Assembly (NCBI GenBank): GCA_031259345.1 | Contig: JAIRLQ010000174.1 | Location: forward strand, 1-10,480 | Direction of reading: 5' to 3' | From: Treponema sp. | Lineage (GTDB): Bacteria; Spirochaetota; Spirochaetia; Treponematales; Breznakiellaceae | Length of the DNA stretch: 10,480 bases | In this document: positions 1 through 6,090 of the stretch, one piece after another | Layout: every line of letters starts with the position of its first letter | How positions within the stretch are numbered: the first letter of the stretch is position 1 | Notes under the pieces: generated by a model | What the model was told of the DNA's origin: nothing | Seen by the model: the letters and a program-made list of their open reading frames with translations, nothing else | The model's database searches: none | Made by a program: the position numbers and the translations under genes

Positions 1-498
1 AGCCTCGTCAGCCTTAAATTCCGCAAACTGGGCAGCCTCGCTGTTAAACACATTGCTCAGCGCGGCTTTGGCATCCGATCCTTTGTATTCCACCAGGTAC
101 CACCAGGTTCCGTCCGGAGCTTTCCACCGTTTAATGGGCCTGGCGCCGTTCAACTCCAGGGAAGTAACCTGGTCGCTGACATCTTGCTGGAGGGCAAGCG
201 CCGTCTGGCTGCCCACCGTCCCCGCGTCCCGCATATAGTCGATGAGCATGGCCTCAACCTTTACATTGAGTATCCGGGCCAGGCTGGTCCGGGCGCGGGC
301 CTCCGCGATGGTCATGGCCATTTGGTCCGAGGACTGTTTGGCGGAGCCTATGCCCCACAGAACATCCTCCGGAGGGAGGTCGTTGATCCATTCCGGAATA
401 TTAGGATCGTCGATCCGCTGCGCCGGAGAGCCGCCGCAACCCGCCGCCAGCAAGGCAAGGGCGAGCGCCGTAAACCACAAAAAATTTCTTTTCTTCAT
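1..498 (-). CDS. LPP20-family lipoprotein, 3' end cut by window edge
   Basis: The frame opens at an ATG (498-496) preceded by an AGGAGT Shine-Dalgarno (505-510) and stays open to base 1, giving 166 residues with the C-terminus missing. The N-terminus is a lipoprotein signal: KKR, a hydrophobic stretch and LLAAGC, with Cys21 as the lipidation site. The mature part begins with a short disordered segment, then PEWINDLPPEDVLWGIGSAK (residues 35-54), the start pattern of LPP20-type envelope lipoproteins, followed by an Ala/Arg-rich helix (TIAEARARTSLARIL) and WKAPDGTWWYLVEY. The family includes Helicobacter LPP20 and Vibrio FlgP; the exact role here is unknown. It lies 39 bp after the CsgG-like gene on the same strand, with no terminator between, so it is probably the third gene of one operon. 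Family call fairly sure; membrane location inferred from the lipobox. Confidence 0.82.
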   Translation of the reverse strand, partial: MKKRNFLWFTALALALLAAGCGGSPAQRIDDPNIPEWINDLPPEDVLWGIGSAKQSSDQMAMTIAEARARTSLARILNVKVEAMLIDYMRDAGTVGSQTALALQQDVSDQVTSLELNGARPIKRWKAPDGTWWYLVEYKGSDAKAALSNVFNSEAAQFAEFKADEA

Positions 499-537
499 AA
501 CAATACTCCTGATACATACTTTTAAGTGAACTGTGTC

Positions 538-1350
538 CTAATACGCCTCTGAGGCCATGGCCACAATTTCCGCGGTCATAACGTCCAGGGCCTTTAGGCG
601 TAGGCGCCGCGTGGAGCCGGCCCCGGAGATGCTGCCGGTGATAACGATATTCGCTCCCAGCAGTTTTCCTATTGATACCGCCGAATCATCGTCAACATCC
701 CCTGATGTCTGGAAATTCTGTTCCGACCTGATTGCGTCAAGGCTTTTCCGGTCAACAACCTTAAAATTGCCGGAGCTGACGATGATGTACGCAAGCTCGT
801 CAACCACAAAGTCGGCGGATTCGGTATCCCTTGAGGCCACGCTTACCACCGCAATGGTGGTTCGCGGCTGGATCCTGGCGATGATCACACCGGCGGCGGC
901 ATAAAGCGCCGACTCCAAAGTGGATTGGCCTGCCGGCGTTTTGGGTATAGCGGAAAGGGCCGCAGATGCGGCAGCAGAAGCCGCGGATGCCGCCGAGGAG
1001 GCAGGAGCCCCTGCTGTAGAGGCGCCGGCTATGGAGATAATAAAATCGTCCAGGGAATTCGCGGCAATGGAAATTGTTATGATTCCCCCGGCGGCGTTAA
1101 ACGCCATCTCGTCGCTCTTCATGGTGTACAGTTCCGCGTAGATCCTATGGGGACCGTCGGAAACCGTCACCGTGCCGGATTTTCCATTAGCCAGGGTGAG
1201 GACATTTTTCCCGTCGATGTAAATCCGCTCCCTGAAACCTGAATTTACCTTGCTCGTAAGGCGCTCTATTTGCAGTTGGGTGTCCCCAAACACAAACGCC
1301 GCGCCCAGGACGAACAGGGCACCAGCCAAAAAAACAAACTTTTGTTTCAT
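538..1350 (-). CDS. Secreted CsgG-domain protein with Ala/Ser linker
   Basis: The protein has 270 residues, starting at MKQK (ATG 1350-1348). This start is preferred over one 16 codons upstream because GGGGGA lies just before it and it places a signal peptide (about residues 1-22) at the N-terminus. There is no lipobox Cys, unlike classical CsgG. Three parts follow: a beta-rich segment (about 25-107) with IYIDGKNVLTL and GPHRIYAELY, resembling PEGA-like surface domains; a low-complexity Ala/Ser linker (about 108-134); and a CsgG-like domain (about 147-270) with FKVVDRKSLDAIRSEQ, AVSIGKLLGANIVITGSI and RLKALDVMTAEIV. The last is typical of the CsgG/FlgO/LpoB superfamily, which acts at the periplasmic side of the outer membrane. 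It lies between a barrel-protein gene and an LPP20 lipoprotein gene on the same strand. Domain call good; function unknown. Confidence 0.8.
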   Translation of the reverse strand: MKQKFVFLAGALFVLGAAFVFGDTQLQIERLTSKVNSGFRERIYIDGKNVLTLANGKSGTVTVSDGPHRIYAELYTMKSDEMAFNAAGGIITISIAANSLDDFIISIAGASTAGAPASSAASAASAAASAALSAIPKTPAGQSTLESALYAAAGVIIARIQPRTTIAVVSVASRDTESADFVVDELAYIIVSSGNFKVVDRKSLDAIRSEQNFQTSGDVDDDSAVSIGKLLGANIVITGSISGAGSTRRLRLKALDVMTAEIVAMASEAY

Positions 1351-1388
1351 ACTAAAATCCCCCGTGAAACGGCGCTTCAATCTGCGGC

Positions 1389-1419
1389 CAGGACCCACAC
1401 TGTCTCCGTGCGGGTCCTG
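1389..1419 (-). other. Intergenic stem-loop in the envelope operon
   Basis: The arms 1389-1400 and 1408-1419 pair with one A-C mismatch (1397/1411), giving a 12-position stem around a 7-nt loop. It starts just after the stop codon of the barrel gene (1425-1427) and lies before the start of the CsgG-like gene (1350). On the minus strand the stem is not followed by a T-run, so it is more likely an mRNA stabiliser or a partial attenuator between the two genes than a full terminator. Confidence 0.45.
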
Positions 1420-1424
1420 TGGAA

Positions 1425-2003
1425 TTAGAACTTGGTGCTTATACCGACAGTAACGAACCTGGAGAAGGGCGCTTTGACTGTCATGCCGCTAATATCTTTT
1501 TCTAAGTTATACCGGTCAAACCCAGCCTCGGCAAAAACCCCTATACGGGGGGTAAAATAGTAGGCGACGCCCACGTCAAAACCAAAACCGATACCGCCAA
1601 AACCGCTCTCAGATTCCCCCCCTGTTTCAGCAAAGCCCAGGACATAGCCAATCTTGCCTACCAGATAGAGATCGAGGTTCGCCATAAGGTCAAAATGGTA
1701 GGCAACGCGAGCCAGGAGAGGGATTGCGTTACCTGTAACTTTAGTGCCGCCATCTTCTATCGACGCCGTATCAAAACCGGCTTCGATTCCCAGAGACAGA
1801 GGGACGCCGATGGGGAGCAGGTAGTCTGCATATATATTGCCCCCAAAACCGATGTCACCGTCTATCGAGGTACTCCCTACTTCCGCCGACATGCTTGAAA
1901 GGGCGGCCCCGCCGCTAATCGTAATCTGCGCCGAGGCTCCCACGGCCAGGGCCGTAAACAACGCGAGGAACAGCGCTCCCCTAAAAAACCGTACTTTGCT
2001 CAT
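1425..2003 (-). CDS. Small outer-membrane beta-barrel protein
   Basis: The protein has 192 residues. The ATG at 2003-2001 follows AAGGAG (2012-2017) at 8 nt. A clear signal peptide (SKVRFFRG, hydrophobic core, AVGASA) predicts cleavage before Gln26. The mature part is about 167 residues of alternating Gly/aromatic beta strands, such as GGNIYADYLLPIGVPLSLG, LDLYLVGKIGYVLGF, FDVGVAYYFTPRIGVFAEAGF and RFVTVGISTKF, and it ends in Phe, the usual outer-membrane insertion signal. Size and pattern fit an eight-stranded barrel of the OmpA-N/OmpX-like porin superfamily. No enzymatic motif is seen. It is the first gene of the leftward group and stands next to a divergent XRE regulator. Its promoter carries an operator-like repeat, so regulated expression is likely. 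Function (adhesion, structure or small channel) is unknown. Confidence 0.82.
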   Translation of the reverse strand: MSKVRFFRGALFLALFTALAVGASAQITISGGAALSSMSAEVGSTSIDGDIGFGGNIYADYLLPIGVPLSLGIEAGFDTASIEDGGTKVTGNAIPLLARVAYHFDLMANLDLYLVGKIGYVLGFAETGGESESGFGGIGFGFDVGVAYYFTPRIGVFAEAGFDRYNLEKDISGMTVKAPFSRFVTVGISTKF

Positions 2004-2202
2004 TTTCTACACTCCTTATAGGAATACATATAGGAATTACATCCCCCGCCTCGTATGACATACGGATCTGGCGGTGGACAATTAAGATGGGGGAAGCGGC
2101 TCCGGAAACCACCGCCCCCATGTTGAATCCCAGGACCTGTTTCAAGCCTGTGGTAGTAATTACCGTAAAAAATTGCAAAAAATACGGTAATTACTATATC
2201 AA
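2004..2202 (-). other. Long 5' leader of the envelope operon
   Basis: If the leftward promoter at 2210-2238 is used, about 200 nt of leader precede the barrel start codon. The leader contains the inverted pair of operator-like elements (2154-2196), a 13-bp palindrome CGTATGACATACG (2052-2064), and a near-duplicated ATTCCTATA stretch ending in the Shine-Dalgarno. A 65-codon frame (1981-2178) crosses the barrel start but has no ribosome site or recognisable content. No known riboswitch was recognised. Confidence 0.35.
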
Positions 2203-2209
2203 CATTTAT

Positions 2210-2238
2210 AAAATATACGGTTATTACCATAATGTCAA
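2210..2238 (-). promoter_or_regulatory. Promoter of the leftward envelope operon
   Basis: On the minus strand a perfect -35 TTGACA (2233-2238) is followed after 17 bp by TATTTT (2210-2215). A TATATT offset with a shorter spacer is also present. The spacer is almost entirely filled by operator-like site C. It points to the barrel gene start at 2003. Confidence 0.6.
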
Positions 2239-2261
2239 GCATAAAACAAAGTAATTACGAT
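2232..2261 (+). promoter_or_regulatory. Possible promoter of the XRE regulator gene
   Basis: ATGTCA (2232-2237) and TACGAT (2256-2261) lie 18 bp apart, each matching four of six consensus bases. Transcription would begin around 2267-2273, at or just before the start codon. The -35 overlaps the -35 of the leftward promoter on the other strand, and the -10 overlaps operator-like site D, so the two promoters could compete and be repressed together. Confidence 0.35.
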
Positions 2262-2272
2262 ATTTTTTTTGT

Positions 2273-2626
2273 ATGGAGAGTAATTTCAGAAAGAACCTGA
2301 GAGACGAGCTTGCGTACCAGGATTTGACCGTTAAGGAGTTAGCCGCAAAATCGGGGGTGGCCAAGGGGGCGCTTGATTGTTATGTGGGCAAGCAGGCATC
2401 CGTACCTCCGGCCACTACGGCGGTAAAAATAGCCAGGGCGCTGGGAGTTTCGGTAGAATACCTCGTCTCCGGGCAGAAATTCGGCCGTGAAGAAATTGTT
2501 ATCTCCTCCAGCCCCAGGATTCGCTCCTTTCTGCGGACATTCGAAGGCCTTGACGAAAAAACCCAGGACATAATAGCAGAAATTGCCCAAGTATTACAAA
2601 AACACAACAGGTATACAAGGCGCTAA
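2273..2626 (+). CDS. XRE-family helix-turn-helix regulator
   Basis: The protein has 117 residues with an N-terminal lambda-repressor-like helix-turn-helix (about residues 9-65): LTVKELAAKSGV, recognition helix AKGALDCYVGK, then TTAVKIARALGVSVEYLVSG, the normal end of an XRE domain. The C-terminal tail (FLRTFEGLDEKTQDIIAEIAQVLQ) is helical and could dimerise. No sensor or peptidase domain is present, so it is probably a simple repressor. The start is forced: an in-frame stop lies at 2252-2254 and no other start codon occurs before the ATG at 2273. There is no Shine-Dalgarno; the bases before the ATG are a T-run, and a -10 box sits about 12 bp upstream, suggesting a leaderless or nearly leaderless mRNA. 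It diverges from the barrel/CsgG/LPP20 operon across four operator-like sites, so it probably controls that operon and itself. Confidence 0.88.
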   Translation: MESNFRKNLRDELAYQDLTVKELAAKSGVAKGALDCYVGKQASVPPATTAVKIARALGVSVEYLVSGQKFGREEIVISSSPRIRSFLRTFEGLDEKTQDIIAEIAQVLQKHNRYTRR

Positions 2627-2659
2627 CTGTTTGGCAGCATGGTAACCATCAGGATATTA

Positions 2660-2690
2660 GGCGGCCCGGCGCGCCGCCGGAGGATCTTTT
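2660..2690. terminator. GC-rich hairpin between convergent XRE and peptidase genes
   Basis: GGCGGC (2660-2665) pairs with GCCGCC (2673-2678) around a 7-nt loop; an alternative fold pairs CCGGCG (2666-2671) with CGCCGG (2675-2680). On the plus strand it is followed by ATCTTTT (2684-2690). It lies 33 bp past the XRE stop codon and about 11 bp past the peptidase stop codon, so it may serve both. The T-run is short and displaced, so efficiency is uncertain. Confidence 0.4.
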
Positions 2691-5600
2691 ATACCGGAAG
2701 TTTTACCGCTTCTACGCCAAGCGCCTGGGCGGCTTTTTTGGCCTCTTCGGGGCCGGCAATGATCACCGGATGGGACAGGGCGGCCCCGGCGCCTTCGTTC
2801 AAAGAGGCGGCAAGGCGATTAAGGACAGCGGAAATCTCCCTGCCGGAAACGGCAATAAGGGACGAAAGAAACCGGGAACGGTAACTGTCTTCTATGCCCC
2901 GGCGGAAGCGCAGAAAATCTATGGCGCTTTTGGCAGCCGGGGGCTGGGGCTGGGTTTCGTTCGCGTACGCGCCGATAACCGCCTTATCCAAAGCATCCCC
3001 TTCAAGGCCCCCGGCAGAGAGCGGCTGTTTTGAAAGCCCGTTTAATATCGAAGAAAACGCTTCCAGCGAACGCAACGGATTGGGGTCCCGGTATGTAGAC
3101 AGGCAAAATGCCCCATCCAACACACTACTATAGGCAAAGGCCCCATAGGCCCCGCCTTTCATACGGATCTGTTCCCACAAAGCGCCGGTAGAAAGCTGAT
3201 GCGCGAGAACGCGGTCCGCAGCCTGTTCGGGTGTGTCAAAGGGCGCGGACGGAAGGGTTATGGCGGCAAAGCCCACCTGGAGGGATGGCGAGAAAAACAC
3301 CTCATGGCCTCTTAAAGGCCGTATCTCCTCTATCCCGTCAAAAAACCCTGCCGTATAGGCATCCCGCGGGCGGCTTGTGGGGGCGCCAAATTTCCCGAAG
3401 CGGGCCCCAAGGCTTTTTAAACATGCCTTTATGGCATCTTCGTTTCCGGCGATGTTTGCCAAAACGCCGGCGGAGATTAATTTATCCCGTATGGATTCGA
3501 GGCGCTTTTTAATTTCTTCGGTGTCCATTTTTACCATGCGGTGGACAAAGAAAACCTGATCCAGCCCGTTCCACAGATCATCTATCCTGCATGCCCTGGA
3601 AAAATCGCGGCATGAACGGCTGCCGGCATAGTGATGCCCCGACGGGGCAATGCTTCCGTCGATATCGTTTTTAAACTCCGCCGCCAAATCACGGAGCCGG
3701 GCCAAATCGGAAAAATCAGCCTGGGTGATAAGGGAAAGGACAAGATCAAGGGACGGGTCAACCTTTTCGTCCAGGGCTTTAAGTTTATAAATAATGCAGT
3801 CCCTGCCCAGTATGTCCGGAGTGCCTCCCGGTAAAACCGGCTCGACGCCGCCCGGCGCGGCTGAAGGCGCGTTCAGGACCGCATGGAAGCCCCCCGAAAC
3901 CTGGGCCAGCATGCTTGACACTTCGCCATAATCTTTGCCGGGAAGGCCCATGGAAACTACGGCCCGGGAAAAAAAGGGCAGCCAGGGGTAATCGGCGCTT
4001 TCAAGAACATCTACCGGAAAGGCAAGGTCTATGTAAGAAATCCCGTTGGTAAACAGGGGGTGGGTCAGAGAAGGAAGACCTCCGGCGCCGGAAAATTCCC
4101 GGGGGATCTTTTCGATTTCCGGGGAAAGATCTTTTCTGGAAAGATGGGGAATAGACGCAAGAGCCTGGGGGCTGTCGGGCATTTTTTGTATCTTTTCAAG
4201 CTCCGCCTGTTTTTGCATAATAGCGTCTTTTTCCGCGCCGGAAAGCGCCGCCTCTTTTTCCGCAAGCTTTTTGGCAAGGGCGGCTTCCTTTTTTTTAAGA
4301 AAATCTTTTTCGGGTTTAATTTCGATAAAAGCCCGGTGGGGGTTATCAAGAAAATATTTTTGGATAAGTTCCTCAAAAAACCGGCCGTTCCCGGCGATCT
4401 TTTCCTTTAGGGCTTCAAAGTTCGGCGTAAAAACAAGGGTTTCCCAGGGCTTTGCTCCGTGGAGCCAGCCGCAAAGGGAGCGGCGCAGCCAGACCAGGGA
4501 ATAGGGGCCCCCGGATCTTTTAATTTCTTTATGGGAAAATTCCAGGGAAAGCAGCGCCGCCTCAATTTCTTCTTTGGGGATACCCTCTTTAACCAATTTT
4601 GCGAAGAAGTCCAGGACAAACTTTTCGATTTTTAAAGCATCCTGTTTCATACCCCTTAAGCCGGCGGAAAAAACCGTTTCCCTTAAGGAGCCTTCAAGGC
4701 CGGTAACAGGAGAAATGTCTTCCCCCAGGCCGGATTCGATTAAGGCCCGGGCCAGGGGAGAACCGTCGTGTCCCAAAAGTATTTCTGAAAGGACGGCAAG
4801 GCTCATGGTTTCCATGGGGTTTACAGAATCCCCGCAAAGCCAGGAGACAAGGCCCGTGGGTTTGGAGTCCCCGCCTGCCGGGCAGGGGATGGTGAAGCGG
4901 CGCGGTTTATCCCAGGGGGCGGCCCTGGCTATCGTGGGGGACTTCCGTCCCGGCGGCAGGTCTGAAAAAAACCGGCTGCCAAGAAAGTCAAGCTGTTTTT
5001 CCGTGGGAATATTCCCGGCCAGAAAAACACGGCAGTTTGCCGGGACATAACGGGTGCTGTGGAATTTCTTAAGCCCTTCCCAGCTTAGATCCGGAATCGC
5101 GCCGGGATCGCCGCCGGATTCAAAAGCATAAGGGGTTTCCGGAAGCAAAGCGCTGGCCGACCAGTGACCGGCGTATTGTTCCAAAGAAGAGTAAGCCCCT
5201 TTCATCTCGTTATAGACAACCCCGGTTATGGAAAGTTTTTTCGCCGGTTTTTGCCTGCCCTTTTCTTCAGCCAAAAAAACCAAACGGTGTCCTTCCTGCA
5301 TAAACGTCCATTCCGAAATAAGGGGACGAAACACCGCGTCGCCGTAAACCCCCATCAGGTTAAAATAATCATGCTCGTTTACCGAACTTGCGGGATAAAC
5401 GGTTTTGTCGGGATAGGTCCAGGCATTAAGATAGGTTTGAAGGCTCCCCTGGGCAAGTACCAGAAAGGCATCTTTTAAAGGATAGTGCTTTGAACCGCAG
5501 AGTACCGAATGTTCCAGAATATGGGCAACCCCGGTAGAGTCCTCCGGGGCAGTGGCAAAAGTAAAGCCAAAAAGATTTTCTTTATCGTCATTAAGAATGT

Positions 5601-5736
5601 GAAATACTTCGGCGCCGCTTGCCCGGTGCCGCGCCCAAATACCACAGGCATCCAATTCTTCAAGATCTACTATATCGAGAATTTCAAAACCGCTGTCCAG
5701 AATTTGTCCTTTGCACAAAGTTGTTTCTGCCTTCAT
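2689..5736 (-). CDS. M16C (PreP-type) zinc metallopeptidase
   Basis: The protein has 1015 residues, the usual length of presequence-protease-type M16C enzymes, which enclose and cut unfolded peptides. The inverted zinc motif HILEH is at residues 72-76 (ligands His72 and His76, catalytic base Glu75) within AHILEHSVLCGSKHYPLKDA. The distal zinc ligand is probably Glu177 in VVYNEMKGAYSS. A charged helical linker (about 474-520) joins the two halves, as in the M16C_assoc hinge. The second half keeps GGAYGAFAYS (861-870), the substrate-binding Arg/Tyr-type loop. All key residues are present, so it should be active. No signal peptide is seen, so it is probably cytoplasmic, degrading small peptides. 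The ATG at 5736 follows GAGGAC (5745-5750) at 8 nt. It stands alone: convergent with the XRE gene, divergent from the PocR-AraC genes. Confidence 0.93.
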   Translation of the reverse strand: MKAETTLCKGQILDSGFEILDIVDLEELDACGIWARHRASGAEVFHILNDDKENLFGFTFATAPEDSTGVAHILEHSVLCGSKHYPLKDAFLVLAQGSLQTYLNAWTYPDKTVYPASSVNEHDYFNLMGVYGDAVFRPLISEWTFMQEGHRLVFLAEEKGRQKPAKKLSITGVVYNEMKGAYSSLEQYAGHWSASALLPETPYAFESGGDPGAIPDLSWEGLKKFHSTRYVPANCRVFLAGNIPTEKQLDFLGSRFFSDLPPGRKSPTIARAAPWDKPRRFTIPCPAGGDSKPTGLVSWLCGDSVNPMETMSLAVLSEILLGHDGSPLARALIESGLGEDISPVTGLEGSLRETVFSAGLRGMKQDALKIEKFVLDFFAKLVKEGIPKEEIEAALLSLEFSHKEIKRSGGPYSLVWLRRSLCGWLHGAKPWETLVFTPNFEALKEKIAGNGRFFEELIQKYFLDNPHRAFIEIKPEKDFLKKKEAALAKKLAEKEAALSGAEKDAIMQKQAELEKIQKMPDSPQALASIPHLSRKDLSPEIEKIPREFSGAGGLPSLTHPLFTNGISYIDLAFPVDVLESADYPWLPFFSRAVVSMGLPGKDYGEVSSMLAQVSGGFHAVLNAPSAAPGGVEPVLPGGTPDILGRDCIIYKLKALDEKVDPSLDLVLSLITQADFSDLARLRDLAAEFKNDIDGSIAPSGHHYAGSRSCRDFSRACRIDDLWNGLDQVFFVHRMVKMDTEEIKKRLESIRDKLISAGVLANIAGNEDAIKACLKSLGARFGKFGAPTSRPRDAYTAGFFDGIEEIRPLRGHEVFFSPSLQVGFAAITLPSAPFDTPEQAADRVLAHQLSTGALWEQIRMKGGAYGAFAYSSVLDGAFCLSTYRDPNPLRSLEAFSSILNGLSKQPLSAGGLEGDALDKAVIGAYANETQPQPPAAKSAIDFLRFRRGIEDSYRSRFLSSLIAVSGREISAVLNRLAASLNEGAGAALSHPVIIAGPEEAKKAAQALGVEAVKLPV

Positions 5737-5898
5737 AAAACTATGTCCTCATCCTCTTTCAATAACTTTCTTCACGAACCCGCTCCGCCCTGCCGGAAGA
5801 AAGATTATCGTAGATTTTGTCCGTAAATTCCACAGGGCGGCCCGCTTGTATTTATTGGCCGGGGCTTTATCAACAATTTTAGATAACTGTGGAGATTT

Positions 5899-5943
5899 CG
5901 CTGTTTTTACCGGGCCGTTTTCCGCGGGAACAGCGGTTTTTTT
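5899..5943 (+). terminator. Terminator-like hairpin in the divergent control region
   Basis: CGCTGTT (5899-5905) pairs with AACAGCG (5929-5935) and is followed on the plus strand by GTTTTTTT (5936-5943), then TCTTTT. The loop is long (23 nt, GC-rich). No rightward gene ends upstream; it would stop transcripts running antisense to the peptidase leader before they reach the regulator gene at 6091. Confidence 0.35.
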
Positions 5944-5958
5944 GTCTTTTCCCACCAA

Positions 5959-5964
5959 ATTATA
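5959..5964 (-). promoter_or_regulatory. Possible -10 box for the peptidase gene
   Basis: A perfect TATAAT reads on the minus strand. No good -35 lies at 16-18 bp; the best match, TTGCCA (5986-5991), is 21 bp away. Use of this box would give a leader of about 215 nt before the peptidase start. Confidence 0.3.
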
Positions 5965-6015
5965 CTACGATATTATTCTATACACTGGCAAGAAGGGAAA
6001 TTCCTTGTTAAACCC

Positions 6016-6050
6016 TATACAACCAGGTGGCTTTTGTTTATACTTAGTAT
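6016..6050 (+). promoter_or_regulatory. Possible promoter of the first PocR-AraC gene
   Basis: TATACT (6039-6044) is a five-of-six -10 match, with TATACA (6016-6021, four of six) 17 bp upstream. The -10 overlaps the 11-bp palindrome ATACTTAGTAT (6040-6050), and the -35 is part of the second CTATACA direct repeat, so a regulator, perhaps the encoded protein, could bind here. Confidence 0.35.
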
Positions 6051-6090
6051 GAGAAGATTACTTATTTAATAATTATTTATGGAGTGAGAC

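Larger units (their letters stand above)
2154..2262. promoter_or_regulatory. Four phased operator-like repeats (XRE/envelope control region)
   Basis: A 14-bp element, TAGTAATTACCGTA, occurs four times. Site A (2154-2167) is on the plus strand. Site B (2183-2196) is a perfect inverted copy of A. Site C (2216-2229, minus) matches 12 of 14 bases. Site D (2249-2262, plus) matches 11 of 14. Each contains the dyad core GTAATTAC (GTTATTAC in C), starting at 2156, 2187, 2220 and 2251, so cores are 31, 33 and 31 bp apart, close to three helical turns. Site C fills the -35/-10 spacer of the leftward promoter and site D overlaps the likely -10 of the XRE gene. The arrangement is what repressor binding on one DNA face would look like. 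The neighbouring XRE protein is the obvious candidate binder, by inference. Confidence 0.7.
5737..6090. other. Divergent control region between peptidase and regulator genes
   Basis: These 354 bp hold no convincing gene. Leftward features are the peptidase ribosome site (5745-5750), a TATAAT box (5959-5964) and an 8-bp inverted pair CCGCCCTG/CAGGGCGG (5785-5792, 5833-5840) that could fold in the peptidase leader. Rightward features are a terminator-like hairpin (5899-5943), direct repeats CTATACA (5978-5984 and 6015-6021) 37 bp apart, a palindrome ATACTTAGTAT (6040-6050) and the ribosome site GGAGTGAG (6081-6088). A 69-codon leftward frame with a TTG start (5749-5958) is judged non-coding. 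Confidence 0.5.

Noticed and set aside
184..525. Rightward frames across bases 184-529
   Set aside because: The opposite strand carries a lipoprotein gene with ribosome site, signal peptide and lipobox, so these are shadows.
1981..2242. Leftward frames of 65 and 80 codons in the barrel leader
   Set aside because: They run over the operator repeats and the barrel start, have no ribosome site and no recognisable sequence.
2154..2262. The repeats as a short CRISPR or insertion-sequence ends
   Set aside because: The elements are 14 bp, in both orientations, imperfect and tied to promoter elements; there is no transposase or cas gene.
2273..2626. XRE gene as the antitoxin of a toxin-antitoxin pair
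   Set aside because: No toxin-like small gene is adjacent; the neighbours are a divergent barrel gene and a convergent peptidase.
4046..5050. Two rightward frames of about 150 codons inside the peptidase gene
   Set aside because: They are antisense to a complete, motif-bearing M16 gene and are low-complexity shadows of it.
5749..5958. 69-codon leftward frame just before the peptidase gene
   Set aside because: It needs a TTG start without a Shine-Dalgarno, its composition is not protein-like, and its end overlaps the peptidase ribosome site.
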